Assembly (NCBI RefSeq): GCF_000153285.1 | Contig: NZ_CH724168.1 | Location: forward strand, 2,085,455-2,149,454 | Length of the DNA: 64,000 nucleotides | Direction: 5' to 3' | DNA from: Synechococcus sp. WH 7805 | Lineage (GTDB): Bacteria; Cyanobacteriota; Cyanobacteriia; PCC-6307; Cyanobiaceae | Shown: in pieces, positions 1 to 9,530 of the stretch | Position numbering within the stretch: position 1 is the stretch's first letter | Layout of the letters: each line of letters opens with the position of its first letter | Made by a program: the position numbers and the translations under genes | The notes under the pieces: model-generated | Seen by the model: only the letters and a program-made list of their open reading frames with translations | Told to the model about the DNA's origin: nothing | Databases searched by the model: none

Positions 1-234
1 CTTCTGGACGATCATTCCTGAGATCACGACCAATTCAGCCCAGTTCCACTCGGCTTCTGTGACCTCGCGAACATTGCGGTCAACCAGCTTCATCTCCCAC
101 TCCTGGGGGAGCAGAGCTGCCACAGTGACAAGTCCGAGGGGTGGGAGCAGAACCTTGCGGTTCACGAGTTCAAGGATTTTTTCGTAGCTCCAGAACGTCT
201 TCGGGAACAGGGGATAGATGAACAGGGTGCGCAT
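1..234 (-). CDS. B12-binding radical SAM protein (N-terminal part only)
   Basis: Only the first 78 codons lie in the window; the gene runs off the left edge. The protein begins MRTLFIYPLFPKTFWSYEKI and continues with a stretch typical of the cobalamin-binding domain at the N-terminus of B12-dependent radical SAM enzymes (the DUF4070 group common in cyanobacteria). The radical SAM cysteines would lie beyond the edge, so the enzyme class is inferred from the N-terminal signature alone. The start is the ATG at 234-232. The substrate is unknown. It is divergent from the petL candidate. Confidence 0.7.
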   Translation of the reverse strand, partial: MRTLFIYPLFPKTFWSYEKILELVNRKVLLPPLGLVTVAALLPQEWEMKLVDRNVREVTEAEWNWAELVVISGMIVQK

Positions 235-390
235 AATCCGAAGTCGCGTTTGTTGAGCTCTGGTGCTGACGGTCGACCCTGCTTGCAGACCCGTCCGATT
301 CCTTTTGATTTCGATGCACGCAAGCTTAGGCGGGATCTGTCGTCTGGAGACCCGATTTCTGATCTAATGGTCCTGCATTCTGTGACTGCA

Positions 391-483
391 ATGGGAGTTG
401 TTATTTATCTCGGCCTGGTGGGCGCTGGTCTTGTCACCGCAGCCGCCATCAGCTTGGTGTTACGTGGAATCAAACTGATTTGA
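391..483 (+). CDS. petL: Cytochrome b6f complex small subunit PetL (probable)
   Basis: This 30-codon gene encodes a single hydrophobic segment (VVIYLGLVGAGLV) followed by a basic end, LRGIKLI. PetL proteins are about 31-32 residues, have one transmembrane helix, and end in a similar way (IKSIKLI or KIRLI in known examples), which is the main evidence. PetL is a peripheral helix of the cytochrome b6f complex in thylakoids and helps its stability. The ATG at 391 gives the family length. An in-frame ATG at 367 would add eight residues, and the frame stays open back to about 250. The 3' end overlaps the convergent MFS gene by 14 bases. Confidence 0.62.
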   Translation: MGVVIYLGLVGAGLVTAAAISLVLRGIKLI

Positions 484-1696
484 TCTCGGTCAGAACAGTG
501 CCCCCACGGCGGCGAATTTCGACCAAAGCCAACACAACTCCGATCCCACCGGTGATGGCAAATGTGGCGGGCAGGCCAACGCTGATGCTCAACTGAGCTG
601 CGATCAGGCCGCTGATTCCACCGCCGCCAAGAAAGGCAATCTGACTGAGTCCGGCCATACGGCCTCGCAAAATCTGATTGGATCCCACCTGGGTGATGAG
701 GTTGCTGCTACTCAAAAGGCCTGCTGTTCCAGCGCCGATTAAAAAAGTCATCAGCAGGATGAACGAGATACTTCCTCCTCGCGCCATACCAAGCTGAGCC
801 ACAGCTGTGACCAGGCCAAACCCGGCGAGCGTTAGAGATGGACGCCTGCAGAAACTGTGACTGTTGCGTTGAAGAACGATTCCTCCAGCAATGCTTCCTA
901 AGGCCAGAACACTGGTGAAAAGGCCCAGATCCATTGGGTCTGTTCCCAACTCCTGAGCGGCAATCAATGGGGCCAGCCCAGGGTGGAAAAAGCCAACGAT
1001 GCACATCATTCCTGTGAACAGAACCACACGACGCAGGGTGGAGCCGCAGTCTCTCCAAGCCACTGCAAGCGACGATTCCTCGGTTGATGTACTGCGCTGC
1101 TCTCGCTCAAGCCGGGGATGAAGTAGCCAGATGACGCTGGCGATCGGCAGGAGGTAAGTGGCTGCATCGAGGGTCAGCGCTGTAGCGGGACCCGTGAGTG
1201 TGACGAGCCAGCCACCAATGGGCGGCCCCACTAATTTGCCAACGTTGAAGACCACGGAGAAACTCGTCAGATAAGGAGCGAGCTGGGCGTTGTCGTCAAC
1301 CAGAAGAGCGCAGTACTTGTTGCGAGCTGTGAGTTCATAGGCCCCAGCGATCCCCACCAGAAGGGTGCTGGCCAGCAACATCAACACCTGAGGCAACCCA
1401 TCTAGCCAAGGAATGGCGACAGCTCCCACGAGGCCTGATCCCAGCAGGGCCCATTGCGCCTGGATCAAAACCTTTTCACAGCCGATGCGATCGGTGCGGA
1501 CCCCTGCCGGTCCGCTTACCAGCAGGGTTGGCAGCGACAGCGCTGCAAAATGAAGCGCCAGCACCATCGGGGCGGCGGTTTCATCCATGAGAATCCATCC
1601 CTTCGCTGTCAATCCGGCGAAGGATCCGGCGGTACTGACGCCAGAGGCGATCAGGAAAATGATGCGTTGGCGTTCATGCAGACCACTCCAGCTCAC
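470..1696 (-). CDS. Major facilitator superfamily transporter
   Basis: A 408-residue integral membrane protein with about twelve hydrophobic segments. The loop after the second segment has a conserved-looking basic/acidic patch (GVRTDRIG), typical of the MFS loop 2-3 motif. It resembles proton-coupled exporters of the DHA3/EntS type, but no substrate can be read from the sequence. The start is GTG at 1696, which shares bases with the rimO stop codon (GTGA), so the two are probably translationally coupled. The 3' end overlaps the convergent petL candidate. Confidence 0.85.
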   Translation of the reverse strand: MSWSGLHERQRIIFLIASGVSTAGSFAGLTAKGWILMDETAAPMVLALHFAALSLPTLLVSGPAGVRTDRIGCEKVLIQAQWALLGSGLVGAVAIPWLDGLPQVLMLLASTLLVGIAGAYELTARNKYCALLVDDNAQLAPYLTSFSVVFNVGKLVGPPIGGWLVTLTGPATALTLDAATYLLPIASVIWLLHPRLEREQRSTSTEESSLAVAWRDCGSTLRRVVLFTGMMCIVGFFHPGLAPLIAAQELGTDPMDLGLFTSVLALGSIAGGIVLQRNSHSFCRRPSLTLAGFGLVTAVAQLGMARGGSISFILLMTFLIGAGTAGLLSSSNLITQVGSNQILRGRMAGLSQIAFLGGGGISGLIAAQLSISVGLPATFAITGGIGVVLALVEIRRRGGTVLTEIKSV

Positions 1697-3099
1697 AGGT
1701 CGGCCCGTGCCGAGGCCACCATCGATGCCGCACCCACGATCTCTGCGCGGAGGTCGTAGATATCCGATCCTGTGATCTGGACAGGGATCATGGTCCCTGG
1801 TGCAGCCTGTAATCCGTCGGCCCTGGGCTCGATGTGAACCTCCCCATCCACCTCTGGTGCGAATCGGCCACAGCGACCGATCATCGCGCCGTTCGCAGGG
1901 TTGTGCTGTTCGATCAGGGCATCCACCGTGCGGCCGACCCAGCGCGCGTTGGCCGCTGCAGAGATGGGTTGCTGAAGCGTCATCAGACGATCTTTCCTAG
2001 CCATGGCGATGTCGGCATCGACGGGGTCGGGTAATTCGGCCGCGGCCGTTCCCTGTTCCGGCGAAAAGGTGAACACCCCGACGTGATCGAACCGTTGCCG
2101 CTCCAGAAAACTCGCCAAATGCTCGAACTGCTGCTGAGTTTCCCCTGGAAAGCCGACGATCAAGGTGGTGCGCAGCACCGCGTCGGGTAATTGGCTTCTG
2201 ATCTGATCGAGCAGCCGCTCATTCACATCGGCTTGCCAGGGGCGATTCATGGCGCGCAGCACCTCTGGATGGCTGTGTTGCAGTGGCAAGTCGAGATAGG
2301 GCAGCACATTGGGCACATCCCTGTATGCACTGATGACCTCGTTGGTTAGGCCTGTGGGGTAGGCGTAGTGAACACGGATCCAGGGAATCTCCACCTCCCC
2401 GAGGGCCTGAAGCAGATCTGCCAAGCGTGGGCGCCCATACAGGTCTAGGCCGTAATTGGTTGTGATCTGGCTGATCAGGATCAGTTCTTTCACGCCTTCC
2501 GCGGCCAGCTGATGCGCTTCTGCCACGATTGATTCAATTGGTCTCGAGCGCTGATTGCCTCGGAGGTGGGGAATGATGCAGAAGGCGCAGCGGTAGTCAC
2601 AGCCTTCGGCAACTTTCAGGTAGGCCACGGCCTCTCCGGTGGTGCGATGGCGCGGAAGTCGCTCGTCGGCCACGAAAGTGGGTGTTTTGCTGACCCGGTT
2701 CACCCGTTCTCCGGCCTCCACCCTCTCCAGCACTTCCACGATGTGCTGGTAGTCGCCAGTTCCCACAATCGCCTTCGCTTCGGGGAGGGATTCCAGAAGC
2801 TCTTCCTGGAAGTGCTGGGCCAGGCATCCGGCGATGATCAGCTCCTTTCCCTGCTCAGCCAACCCGACCAGCGTCCGCACGGATTCTTCCCTTGCGTCCT
2901 GAATGAAGCTGCAGGTGTTCACAACCACCACGCTCGCGTCGGATTCATCGCTGCTCACCCCATAGCCCGCTTCACTGAGAAGACCGAGCATGTGTTCGGT
3001 ATCGACTCGGTTCTTCTCGCAGCCCAGATGGGCAAACGCCACCGTTGGCTTGGTGCTGGCCCCGTCTCGGCCAGGACGTCGGTCCGGGGACATGGGCAT
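1693..3099 (-). CDS. rimO: Ribosomal protein S12 methylthiotransferase RimO
   Basis: RimO adds a methylthio group to an aspartate of ribosomal protein S12. Three N-terminal cysteines for the auxiliary 4Fe-4S cluster are at about 27 (HLGCEKN), 63 (NTCSF) and 92 (GCLAQ). The radical SAM motif CX3CX2C is CDYRCAFC at about 167-174, and a C-terminal TRAM-like segment follows. The length of 468 is usual. The HLGCEKN signature separates RimO from the tRNA enzyme MiaB. It is upstream of, and overlaps by four bases, the MFS gene, and is divergent from the VKOR gene. Confidence 0.95.
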   Translation of the reverse strand: MPMSPDRRPGRDGASTKPTVAFAHLGCEKNRVDTEHMLGLLSEAGYGVSSDESDASVVVVNTCSFIQDAREESVRTLVGLAEQGKELIIAGCLAQHFQEELLESLPEAKAIVGTGDYQHIVEVLERVEAGERVNRVSKTPTFVADERLPRHRTTGEAVAYLKVAEGCDYRCAFCIIPHLRGNQRSRPIESIVAEAHQLAAEGVKELILISQITTNYGLDLYGRPRLADLLQALGEVEIPWIRVHYAYPTGLTNEVISAYRDVPNVLPYLDLPLQHSHPEVLRAMNRPWQADVNERLLDQIRSQLPDAVLRTTLIVGFPGETQQQFEHLASFLERQRFDHVGVFTFSPEQGTAAAELPDPVDADIAMARKDRLMTLQQPISAAANARWVGRTVDALIEQHNPANGAMIGRCGRFAPEVDGEVHIEPRADGLQAAPGTMIPVQITGSDIYDLRAEIVGAASMVASARADL

Positions 3100-3169
3100 G
3101 GCGAATCAATCAGTCACCATAAATCCCGTTCCCACTCCTGCCAGAATTCACCCATTCTCTGCAGCTCGC

Positions 3170-4111
3170 ATGGCCGCCAGCAGACTGACTAGCCGCCGTC
3201 GCCAAGACCAGGGCTCCAAATGGGTGCGGATCGCCATGGCCGTGCTGGCCACCGTGGGCGTGATCGACACCGGTTCGATCACTCTTAAGCGTTGGGGTCT
3301 GCTGGGGAATCTCAACTGCCCGATGTCCGCGGACGGTTGCGACAAAGTCCTCAACAGTCCTTGGGGAACGCTCTTTCAGGGAGACGGTTTCAGCGTCCCG
3401 CTCTCGTTTGTGGGGTTTCTGGCCTACTTGGCTGTGTTGATCATGGCCCTGGTCCCTCTCTTGCCAGGACTGTCTGAAAATCGCGGCGATCTGGCACGGC
3501 GCACTTGGTGGGGACTATTCGCTGTATCCCTCGGAATGGCGGTCTTCAGTCTTGTGCTGGTAGGCCTGATGGTGTTCAAGATCCAGGCGTTCTGTTTCTT
3601 CTGCGCTCTGTCCGCCACCCTGGCCATTCTTCTATTGATTCTCGCTGTTGCTGGCGGGGGCTGGGACGACCCGTCCAAGCTGTTCTTCCGTGGCTTCCTC
3701 CTGGCGCTTGCCGTGTTGCTGGGAAGTTTGATTTGGGCCTCCGTTCTCGATCCGGAGCGTCCGGATGTCGCAGTCACGGGCCCTGGAGCGCCTCCTTTGG
3801 TGACGACTGAAAGCACACCGGCCAAGGTGGCTCTGGCGGAACATCTCACCGCCAATGGTGCCGTGATGTACAGCGCCTACTGGTGCCCCCACTGCCACGA
3901 TCAGAAACAGGCGTTCGGCAAGGAAGCAGCGAAAAAACTCACGGTGATTGAGTGCGCTGCGGATGGCCAGAACAGCCAGCGTTCTCTGTGTGAGAGCAAG
4001 AAAATCGAAGGTTTCCCCACCTGGGAAATCAACGGAAAACTTGATTCAGGCGTCAAGCCCTTGGATGTGCTGGCCCGTCTTTCCGGTTTCAAGGGGGGGA
4101 GTGATTTTTAA
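3170..4111 (+). CDS. Vitamin K epoxide reductase-thioredoxin fusion (disulfide formation)
   Basis: A 313-residue membrane protein with an N-terminal VKOR domain and a C-terminal thioredoxin-like domain. VKOR cysteines are at about 50 and 57 (loop pair) and in the CFFC motif at about 142-145, among four or five hydrophobic helices. The thioredoxin-like domain has the CPHC motif at about 239-242 and a cis-proline GFPTW near 282-285. Cyanobacterial VKOR fusions make disulfides in exported or lumenal proteins using quinone as oxidant; that role is inferred from the family. I place the start at the ATG at 3170 because the longer open frame (from 2990) runs into the divergent rimO gene and reads as shadow sequence there. 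Confidence 0.92.
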   Translation: MAASRLTSRRRQDQGSKWVRIAMAVLATVGVIDTGSITLKRWGLLGNLNCPMSADGCDKVLNSPWGTLFQGDGFSVPLSFVGFLAYLAVLIMALVPLLPGLSENRGDLARRTWWGLFAVSLGMAVFSLVLVGLMVFKIQAFCFFCALSATLAILLLILAVAGGGWDDPSKLFFRGFLLALAVLLGSLIWASVLDPERPDVAVTGPGAPPLVTTESTPAKVALAEHLTANGAVMYSAYWCPHCHDQKQAFGKEAAKKLTVIECAADGQNSQRSLCESKKIEGFPTWEINGKLDSGVKPLDVLARLSGFKGGSDF

Positions 4112-4133
4112 AGGGTGATGTGGCCTGGTTCCT

Positions 4134-5816
4134 TCAATCGATGACCGGTCGGGTGTGGATGGTCTTGCCTTTGACCTGGCGGCTGTGGCATCGCCACTGC
4201 GGAAGTGGTGTCGGGGCATCACCGCGGAAGTGGCCTCCCCTGCTTTCGGTGCGAAACAGGCAAGCCTCCAGCAGCAGTCGGCTTGCCTGCTGGCGGTGAT
4301 GAAGGTCCAGGAGAAGATTGATGTTGCTGCGACAGCTCTCTTCCAGCAGGAAGCATCGATCTTTGTCCTGACGACGCATCGCCTCAAGAAGCGGGCTTGA
4401 TTGCAGCGCCGCGTTGGCCTTGAGAAGCTCCCGCAAGGTCTGTCGCATCCCGATCACGTGTCGATCGACTCCAGCTACATCCCAGCAAGCTGATCGGAGT
4501 GAGTTGATCGATCGGCTCAGGGATTCAGCAGCAGGCCCTGGCCATGGCATTGGGATCTCCATCCCGAAAGGCTCCAGACCTTTGCTTGAAATTGTTGGTG
4601 CGCTGCGGTCATTCAGGGTGATGTTCCTGAGCCTCCCGGCGAACACAAGGCATTCCATCAATGAGTTGCTGGCCAACCTGTTGGCACCATGCACCCCTGT
4701 GCTGGCCACCTCCCCAACGGCAAAAAGGCCGGGAATCGTTGTGGCCGCCTGCAGATCCGTGGCGACCCCTCCCATCCAGTAGTGCGCGGCTGGTGCCACT
4801 GGGATCGGATTCTGCAAAGGGTCGAGTCCGTATTCCCGGCAGCGCTCGAGAATCGTCGGAAAACGCCGTTCGGCCTTGTCTGTTGGAATCGGTGAGAGAT
4901 CCAACCCAAGACTGCTCAATCCTTGGTCGCGCATGCATCGCAGCAGGGCTCGGCTCACCTGATCGCGTGGAGCAAGATCGCGCTGGGGAAGCGCTTCCAC
5001 AGGACTTCGTCCGAAGGGATCCACCAAGACGGCGCCTTCGCCACGGACGGCTTCGGAGATCAGAAAACAGGGCGCATCATCGCGTTTCAACGCCGTGGGA
5101 TGGAACTGAACAAATTCGAGATCGTCGACTGCCGCACCGGCTTGCCATGAGAGAACAACGCCTTCACCACAGGCTTGGGGTGGATTCGTGGTGTTGGTGT
5201 AGAGATGGCCTCCGCCTCCTGTCGCCAGGACAACCGCTCGGGCTGCAACCCAATGCAGCCAAGGGCCATCAAGAACCTGAACCCCGCAGCAGCGTTGATC
5301 TTCAACCCAGAGTTGGGTGACCCGGACGCCGCGTCGATGGACCAAGCCTGGTCTCGCCTCGACGCGCTCTCGTAGGACATCCACCAAAGCCCTTCCGGTG
5401 CGGTCCTGCACGTGCAGGACCCGATGCTGGCTGTGGGCTGCTTCCAGTGTGGTCGCCAGAGACCCATCGGGATTGCGGTCAAACGCCATGCCGAGGGAGA
5501 GCAACCGGTCAACGCAGCGGGGTGCCTGGTCCACGAGGAGTCGAACGGCATGGCCATCGCAGAGTCCTGCACCTGCCTTCAGGGTGTCTTCCCCATGGCA
5601 GAAGGCGGAGTCATCAGGACCGGTGACGGAGGCGATTCCCCCCTGCGCCCAGCGACTTGAAGATCGTCGACCGGCATTCCGGTTGAGAAGGAGAACGTTC
5701 AGCTCAGCAGGGAGCTCCAGGCAGGTCATCAGGCCAGCTGCGCCTGCTCCAACAACCACGACATCCCAGGGGCCGTTGTGGATCGGATCCTGGGGTGTTA
5801 GACGCGCTTTGCTCAT
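4134..5816 (-). CDS. nadB: L-aspartate oxidase NadB
   Basis: NadB oxidises L-aspartate to iminoaspartate, the first step of de novo NAD synthesis. The protein shows the N-terminal FAD dinucleotide motif VVVVGAGAAGL (about residues 19-29), the SRWAQGGIA segment, the HYWMGGVATD region and the second flavin motif with GANRLASNS. A C-terminal helical domain completes the usual length of 560. The succinate dehydrogenase alternative is unlikely because the context and motifs fit the soluble enzyme. It is convergent with the VKOR gene (22 bases apart) and lies downstream of psbU. No nadA or nadC is nearby. Confidence 0.94.
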   Translation of the reverse strand: MSKARLTPQDPIHNGPWDVVVVGAGAAGLMTCLELPAELNVLLLNRNAGRRSSSRWAQGGIASVTGPDDSAFCHGEDTLKAGAGLCDGHAVRLLVDQAPRCVDRLLSLGMAFDRNPDGSLATTLEAAHSQHRVLHVQDRTGRALVDVLRERVEARPGLVHRRGVRVTQLWVEDQRCCGVQVLDGPWLHWVAARAVVLATGGGGHLYTNTTNPPQACGEGVVLSWQAGAAVDDLEFVQFHPTALKRDDAPCFLISEAVRGEGAVLVDPFGRSPVEALPQRDLAPRDQVSRALLRCMRDQGLSSLGLDLSPIPTDKAERRFPTILERCREYGLDPLQNPIPVAPAAHYWMGGVATDLQAATTIPGLFAVGEVASTGVHGANRLASNSLMECLVFAGRLRNITLNDRSAPTISSKGLEPFGMEIPMPWPGPAAESLSRSINSLRSACWDVAGVDRHVIGMRQTLRELLKANAALQSSPLLEAMRRQDKDRCFLLEESCRSNINLLLDLHHRQQASRLLLEACLFRTESRGGHFRGDAPTPLPQWRCHSRQVKGKTIHTRPVID

Positions 5817-5828
5817 CGGAGCTTGTCG

Positions 5829-5855
5829 TAAACCACCGCTCGACCCGGCGGTTTA
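5829..5855 (-). terminator. Weak hairpin after psbU
   Basis: On the minus strand AAACCGCC and GGTGGTTT can form an 8-pair stem (one G-T pair) around a 9-base loop just after the psbU stop. There is no long T tract, so termination is uncertain. Confidence 0.35.
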
Positions 5856-5869
5856 ACCATGACGCATTC

Positions 5870-6247
5870 TCAGCGGTACTGCCCGTCGTTAATCCTGTCG
5901 AAGCCCTCGTTGAGCGCAATCGACGGTGCTGTCACAGTGAAATTGTCGCGGTACTTCTCGAAGAGTTCCTTCTGGCGGTCGGTGAGATCAAGAGACAACA
6001 CGTCATCCACACTGTCGTAAGGACCGCCCAGCACGATTTTTCCGGCCAGGGTTGGGTACATCCCAGGAAATTGCTGGAAGCGCCGGACGGATGAATTGTT
6101 CAGATCAACCTTGTCGCCGCGCTCGGCAATCTTGTCGTCAGCCACATTGCGGATGTCAGCGGCCTGGACGCTGGAGGGCATGCTCAGGCTCATCAGCAAG
6201 CCAGCCATGACGACGAGACCTGTCAGCCAGGACAGCAGACGCTTCAT
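5870..6247 (-). CDS. psbU: Photosystem II 12 kDa extrinsic protein PsbU
   Basis: PsbU is a lumenal protein that stabilises the oxygen-evolving complex of photosystem II. The 125-residue product has a signal peptide (MKRLLSW, then a hydrophobic core, with likely cleavage after SVQA near residue 29). The mature part contains IDLNN-like and FPGMYPT..KIV segments of the helix-hairpin-helix fold. The start is ATG 6247, preceded on the minus strand by CGGAG seven to eight bases upstream; the open frame extends 29 codons further but without signal-peptide character. Extrinsic PsbU fits a phycobilisome-containing cyanobacterium. Confidence 0.95.
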   Translation of the reverse strand: MKRLLSWLTGLVVMAGLLMSLSMPSSVQAADIRNVADDKIAERGDKVDLNNSSVRRFQQFPGMYPTLAGKIVLGGPYDSVDDVLSLDLTDRQKELFEKYRDNFTVTAPSIALNEGFDRINDGQYR

Positions 6248-6361
6248 GAAATTCTCCGTCTGAGAATCGGAAAGGGATGATGCCGGCAGAACCGACCAGC
6301 AAACCTTACAAGTGCTCTTCCCAGGCACCGGCATAAAACCACAGGGTTTTTGCAGTTCGTT

Positions 6362-7096
6362 TCAGATGAGACCGCTCAGGCCTGGTGCCAGCAAGGAAAT
6401 CCCAAAGAAAACTCCATCAATGACCAAAGTGGTGAACAACACTGATGTTGCAACTGCCCATGCCGAAGCGTGGTCTCCAATCCGATCAACTCTGGAACGG
6501 CATTCGGACACCAACTTCGTGATCAATGCCGCTGCAAGAATCACGACCAGGAGAGACTTTGGTGTTAAGACCTGAGAGGCTGCGCTGCGAAGCAGAGCTG
6601 GTGCCTGGTCGGCTGTGGCTGTGACCACCTCTGGCCACAGACTCATCACCCCGGAGATGGCCATCGAGAGATCGGTGAAGGCGGTTCCGATCAGGGACGC
6701 CAGATAAAACGCGCAGGCGCAGCGCCACCGAGTGTTCAGTCCTCCCACAGCCAGTGGCAGGGCGAATGCCTCAACCGGTAAATGCAGAACAGGGTGAGCA
6801 GGCAACCACCCCCAAAACAAACTTCCTGCCATCCAGCTGCCACTGAATCCCAAAAGGAGGGCTCCAAGATCGCGCTGTCGGTTGTGATCAGCCTTGAGGT
6901 TGATCAGGATTCCCGCCACGGCAAGGACAATCCCGAACAAACAAGAGCTGAACGGTTGGTGACGGACCCATGGTGCCTGCACAAACACAGGCATCACCAC
7001 GAGAACAGAGGCCCAAAAGGGAAGCGATGTCAGAACGACTGAGGCAGGAAGCCTCTGCGTGCCCAGTGCCGGATTTTGCATCAGCCCACTGGACAA
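6362..7096 (-). CDS. DUF3120-type membrane protein
   Basis: A 244-residue protein with about six to seven hydrophobic segments and no catalytic motif I can recognise. Its layout resembles the DUF3120 family of cyanobacterial membrane proteins of unknown function. The start codon is probably TTG at 7096: on the minus strand GGAGGT lies six bases before it, a near-perfect ribosome binding site. The ATG at 7081, five codons later, lacks one. It is divergent from uppP. Confidence 0.75.
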   Translation of the reverse strand: MSSGLMQNPALGTQRLPASVVLTSLPFWASVLVVMPVFVQAPWVRHQPFSSCLFGIVLAVAGILINLKADHNRQRDLGALLLGFSGSWMAGSLFWGWLPAHPVLHLPVEAFALPLAVGGLNTRWRCACAFYLASLIGTAFTDLSMAISGVMSLWPEVVTATADQAPALLRSAASQVLTPKSLLVVILAAALITKLVSECRSRVDRIGDHASAWAVATSVLFTTLVIDGVFFGISLLAPGLSGLI

Positions 7097-7228
7097 GGCC
7101 GCACCTCCAAACCGTCAAGAAAGAATCGAAACCTTAGAAGATTTGAACGTGGCTGCGGGCTGAGTGCTCAATGTTGAGCAGCACTGGCGTCCTTGGCCTG
7201 ATGGGCATAGCGTCCGACCACCCAACCA

Positions 7229-8089
7229 TTGGAATCTGCGGTGTCGGAGCCCGGTCTTCTTGAAGCCATTTGGAGAGATTTCGTTCTCGGCGTTGTGCAG
7301 GGGCTTACTGAGTTTTTGCCCATCAGCAGCACAGCTCATCTCAAGATCGTGCCGGTGCTTGCCGGATGGGGTGATCCAGGAGTCTCTGTAACCGCAGTGA
7401 TTCAACTGGGCAGCATCGTGGCGGTGATCGCTTACTTCAGAGCGGATCTGGCCGGTGTTTTGAGAGGGATGAGTGGTGCTCTGCTCAGGGGGCAGTGGCG
7501 GGAGCCGGAGGCACGGCTGGGAATCGCCATGGCGATTGGAACCATTCCGATTCTCTTCGCTGGGCTCGCGATCAAACTTTATTGGCCCGGTTATGAAACC
7601 TCGCCACTGCGCAGCGTGCCTGCAATTGCTGGTGTGTCCATCCTGATGGCTCTGCTTCTTGCTTTGGCAGAACGTTTGGGACCGCGCTCCAAGCAGCTCG
7701 ATCAGGTGCAGGGACGGGATGGACTCGTTGTGGGCTTGGCTCAGGTCCTGGCACTGATTCCCGGTGTTTCCCGTTCCGGTAGCACCCTCACTGCTTCGCT
7801 GTTTGACAGTTGGAAACGGCCCGATGCAGCTCGGTTTTCTTTTCTGCTGGGCATTCCTGCCATCTCGATTGCTGGACTGGTCGAACTTAAAGATGCTTTC
7901 AGTGAACCCAGTGCTGGTGGGGTACTGCCCCTGATGGTGGGCATCATCTCTGCCGCGGTGGTGTCCTGGCTAGCGATTGACTGGTTACTCAAATTCCTGC
8001 AGCGACACAGCACCTGGGTGTTTGTGATCTACCGGCTGCTGTTCGGAGTTCTGCTACTGGTCTGGTGGGCCGGTCCTGGCTCAAACTGA
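7229..8089 (+). CDS. uppP: Undecaprenyl-diphosphatase UppP (BacA)
   Basis: This membrane enzyme removes a phosphate from undecaprenyl diphosphate, recycling the lipid carrier for peptidoglycan and other glycans. Both family motifs are present: GLTEFLPISSTAHL at about 25-38 and PGVSRSGST at about 178-186. There are about eight hydrophobic segments and the length (286) is normal. The start is uncertain: TTG at 7229 or GTG at 7241, neither with a convincing ribosome binding site. Confidence 0.95.
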   Translation: MESAVSEPGLLEAIWRDFVLGVVQGLTEFLPISSTAHLKIVPVLAGWGDPGVSVTAVIQLGSIVAVIAYFRADLAGVLRGMSGALLRGQWREPEARLGIAMAIGTIPILFAGLAIKLYWPGYETSPLRSVPAIAGVSILMALLLALAERLGPRSKQLDQVQGRDGLVVGLAQVLALIPGVSRSGSTLTASLFDSWKRPDAARFSFLLGIPAISIAGLVELKDAFSEPSAGGVLPLMVGIISAAVVSWLAIDWLLKFLQRHSTWVFVIYRLLFGVLLLVWWAGPGSN

Positions 8090-8108
8090 AACCAGTCGAA
8101 TCCATTCC

Positions 8109-9506
8109 GTGTGGAATGAACCCTCCGCAGGTGTTGCGGTTGCCGCTCTCGATCCGTCGAGCGTTGGACGTCAGCCCCAGCCCGCGATCGTTGCATCGGT
8201 GGAGCCTGGCTCGATCGGTGAAGATCTCGGCTTCGAACCCGGCGATCAGTTGCTGAGCATCAATGGTGTTCGACCGCGTGACCTCATTGATTACCGCTAT
8301 CTGACCGTTGAGGAAGATCTCATCCTCGAGGTACGAGACAGCGAGGGGGAGCTCCATCGTGTGGAACTCGAAAAGGATGCGGATGATGGTCTCGGGCTTG
8401 CTTTTACAGAGGCGCTATTCGATGGCTTACGCCAATGCACCAATCGCTGCCCGTTCTGTTTCATCGATCAGCAGCCGCCAGGACATCGCGACAGCCTCTA
8501 TCTGAAAGACGATGACTACAGGCTCAGTTTTCTTTATGGCTCTTACTTAACGCTGACCAATCTCGGTGAGGGCGACTGGAACCGGATTGAAGAGCAACGC
8601 CTCACCCCCCTCTTTGTGTCGGTGCATGCCACAGACCCAGGCCTCCGTTCTCGGTTGCTTGACAACCCACGGGCGGGTGATCTGCTCCATCAGCTCCAGT
8701 GGTTCGCGCAGCGCGGATTGCAGATTCATGCCCAGGTTGTGGTCTGCCCGGGGATCAACGATGGCGATGCTCTGATGCAGACACTCACTGACCTTGTGCG
8801 GTTTGGTGCTGGTGAATGGCCGGCTGTTTTATCAGTCGCAGTGGTTCCTGTTGGGTTGACGCGATTCAGGCCTGCGCAGGATGGACTTCGCGCTGTCACC
8901 CCGTCGGACGCTCTCAGGGTGATTCAGGCTGTGGAGCCGCTTCAGGACAAATTTCAGAGACAAATCGGCAGTCGGTTCGCCTGGCTGTCTGATGAGTGGT
9001 ATTTGATGGCTGGTCAGCCTCTGCCGCCTAGAAGCAACTACGAAGATCTCCCCCAAGAGGAAAACGGTGTTGGCACCATCCGAGCGTTTCTTGAATCACT
9101 AGATCAGGCAACTCAGACGCTCCCTGAAAGGATCGATTCTCCGCTTCGCAGCAGTTGGGTGGTGGGCCGTTTGGTGGATCAGGCTCTGGCGCCAGTGCAA
9201 GCACGCCTCAATCAGGTTGATGGGGTGACGTTGTCGCTCCATGGGCTGCCGAGTCCCTACTGGGGCCAGGATCAGGTGGTGACCGGCTTGCTCACAGGCG
9301 AAGACCTTCTGCATGGACTCAGGGATCAAGTTTTGGGGGATCAGCTGCTCCTGCCTTCGGTGATGCTTCGCCAAGGAGAGCCTGTGTTTCTTGACGACAT
9401 GACGCTTGATCAGCTGCAGCAGCAACTGCCAGTGCCGATCCGGATTGTGCATGGAGCAGCTGACATCGTGTCTGCTGTCCTGGGACAGCAAGTCAAAACC
9501 TCCTAA
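8109..9506 (+). CDS. PDZ-radical SAM protein of the TIGR03279/DUF512 type
   Basis: A 465-residue protein with an N-terminal PDZ-like fold (PGSIGEDLGFEPGDQLLSINGV, about 33-54), then a cysteine motif CTNRCPFC at about 110-117, which has the CX3CX2C spacing of radical SAM enzymes. The rest matches the layout of the DUF512 family, annotated as a cyanobacterial FeS oxidoreductase; its reaction is unknown. The start is GTG at 8109. It sits 19 bases after uppP and 24 bases before the TolC-like gene, so the three may be co-transcribed. Confidence 0.88.
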   Translation: MWNEPSAGVAVAALDPSSVGRQPQPAIVASVEPGSIGEDLGFEPGDQLLSINGVRPRDLIDYRYLTVEEDLILEVRDSEGELHRVELEKDADDGLGLAFTEALFDGLRQCTNRCPFCFIDQQPPGHRDSLYLKDDDYRLSFLYGSYLTLTNLGEGDWNRIEEQRLTPLFVSVHATDPGLRSRLLDNPRAGDLLHQLQWFAQRGLQIHAQVVVCPGINDGDALMQTLTDLVRFGAGEWPAVLSVAVVPVGLTRFRPAQDGLRAVTPSDALRVIQAVEPLQDKFQRQIGSRFAWLSDEWYLMAGQPLPPRSNYEDLPQEENGVGTIRAFLESLDQATQTLPERIDSPLRSSWVVGRLVDQALAPVQARLNQVDGVTLSLHGLPSPYWGQDQVVTGLLTGEDLLHGLRDQVLGDQLLLPSVMLRQGEPVFLDDMTLDQLQQQLPVPIRIVHGAADIVSAVLGQQVKTS

Positions 9507-9530
9507 ACTCCGCTCAGCCCCGGAATCATT

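Noticed and set aside
6335-6350. AAAACC-ACAG-GGTTTT hairpin between psbU and the DUF3120 gene
   Set aside because: Weak AT-rich stem without T run; not enough to call a terminator.
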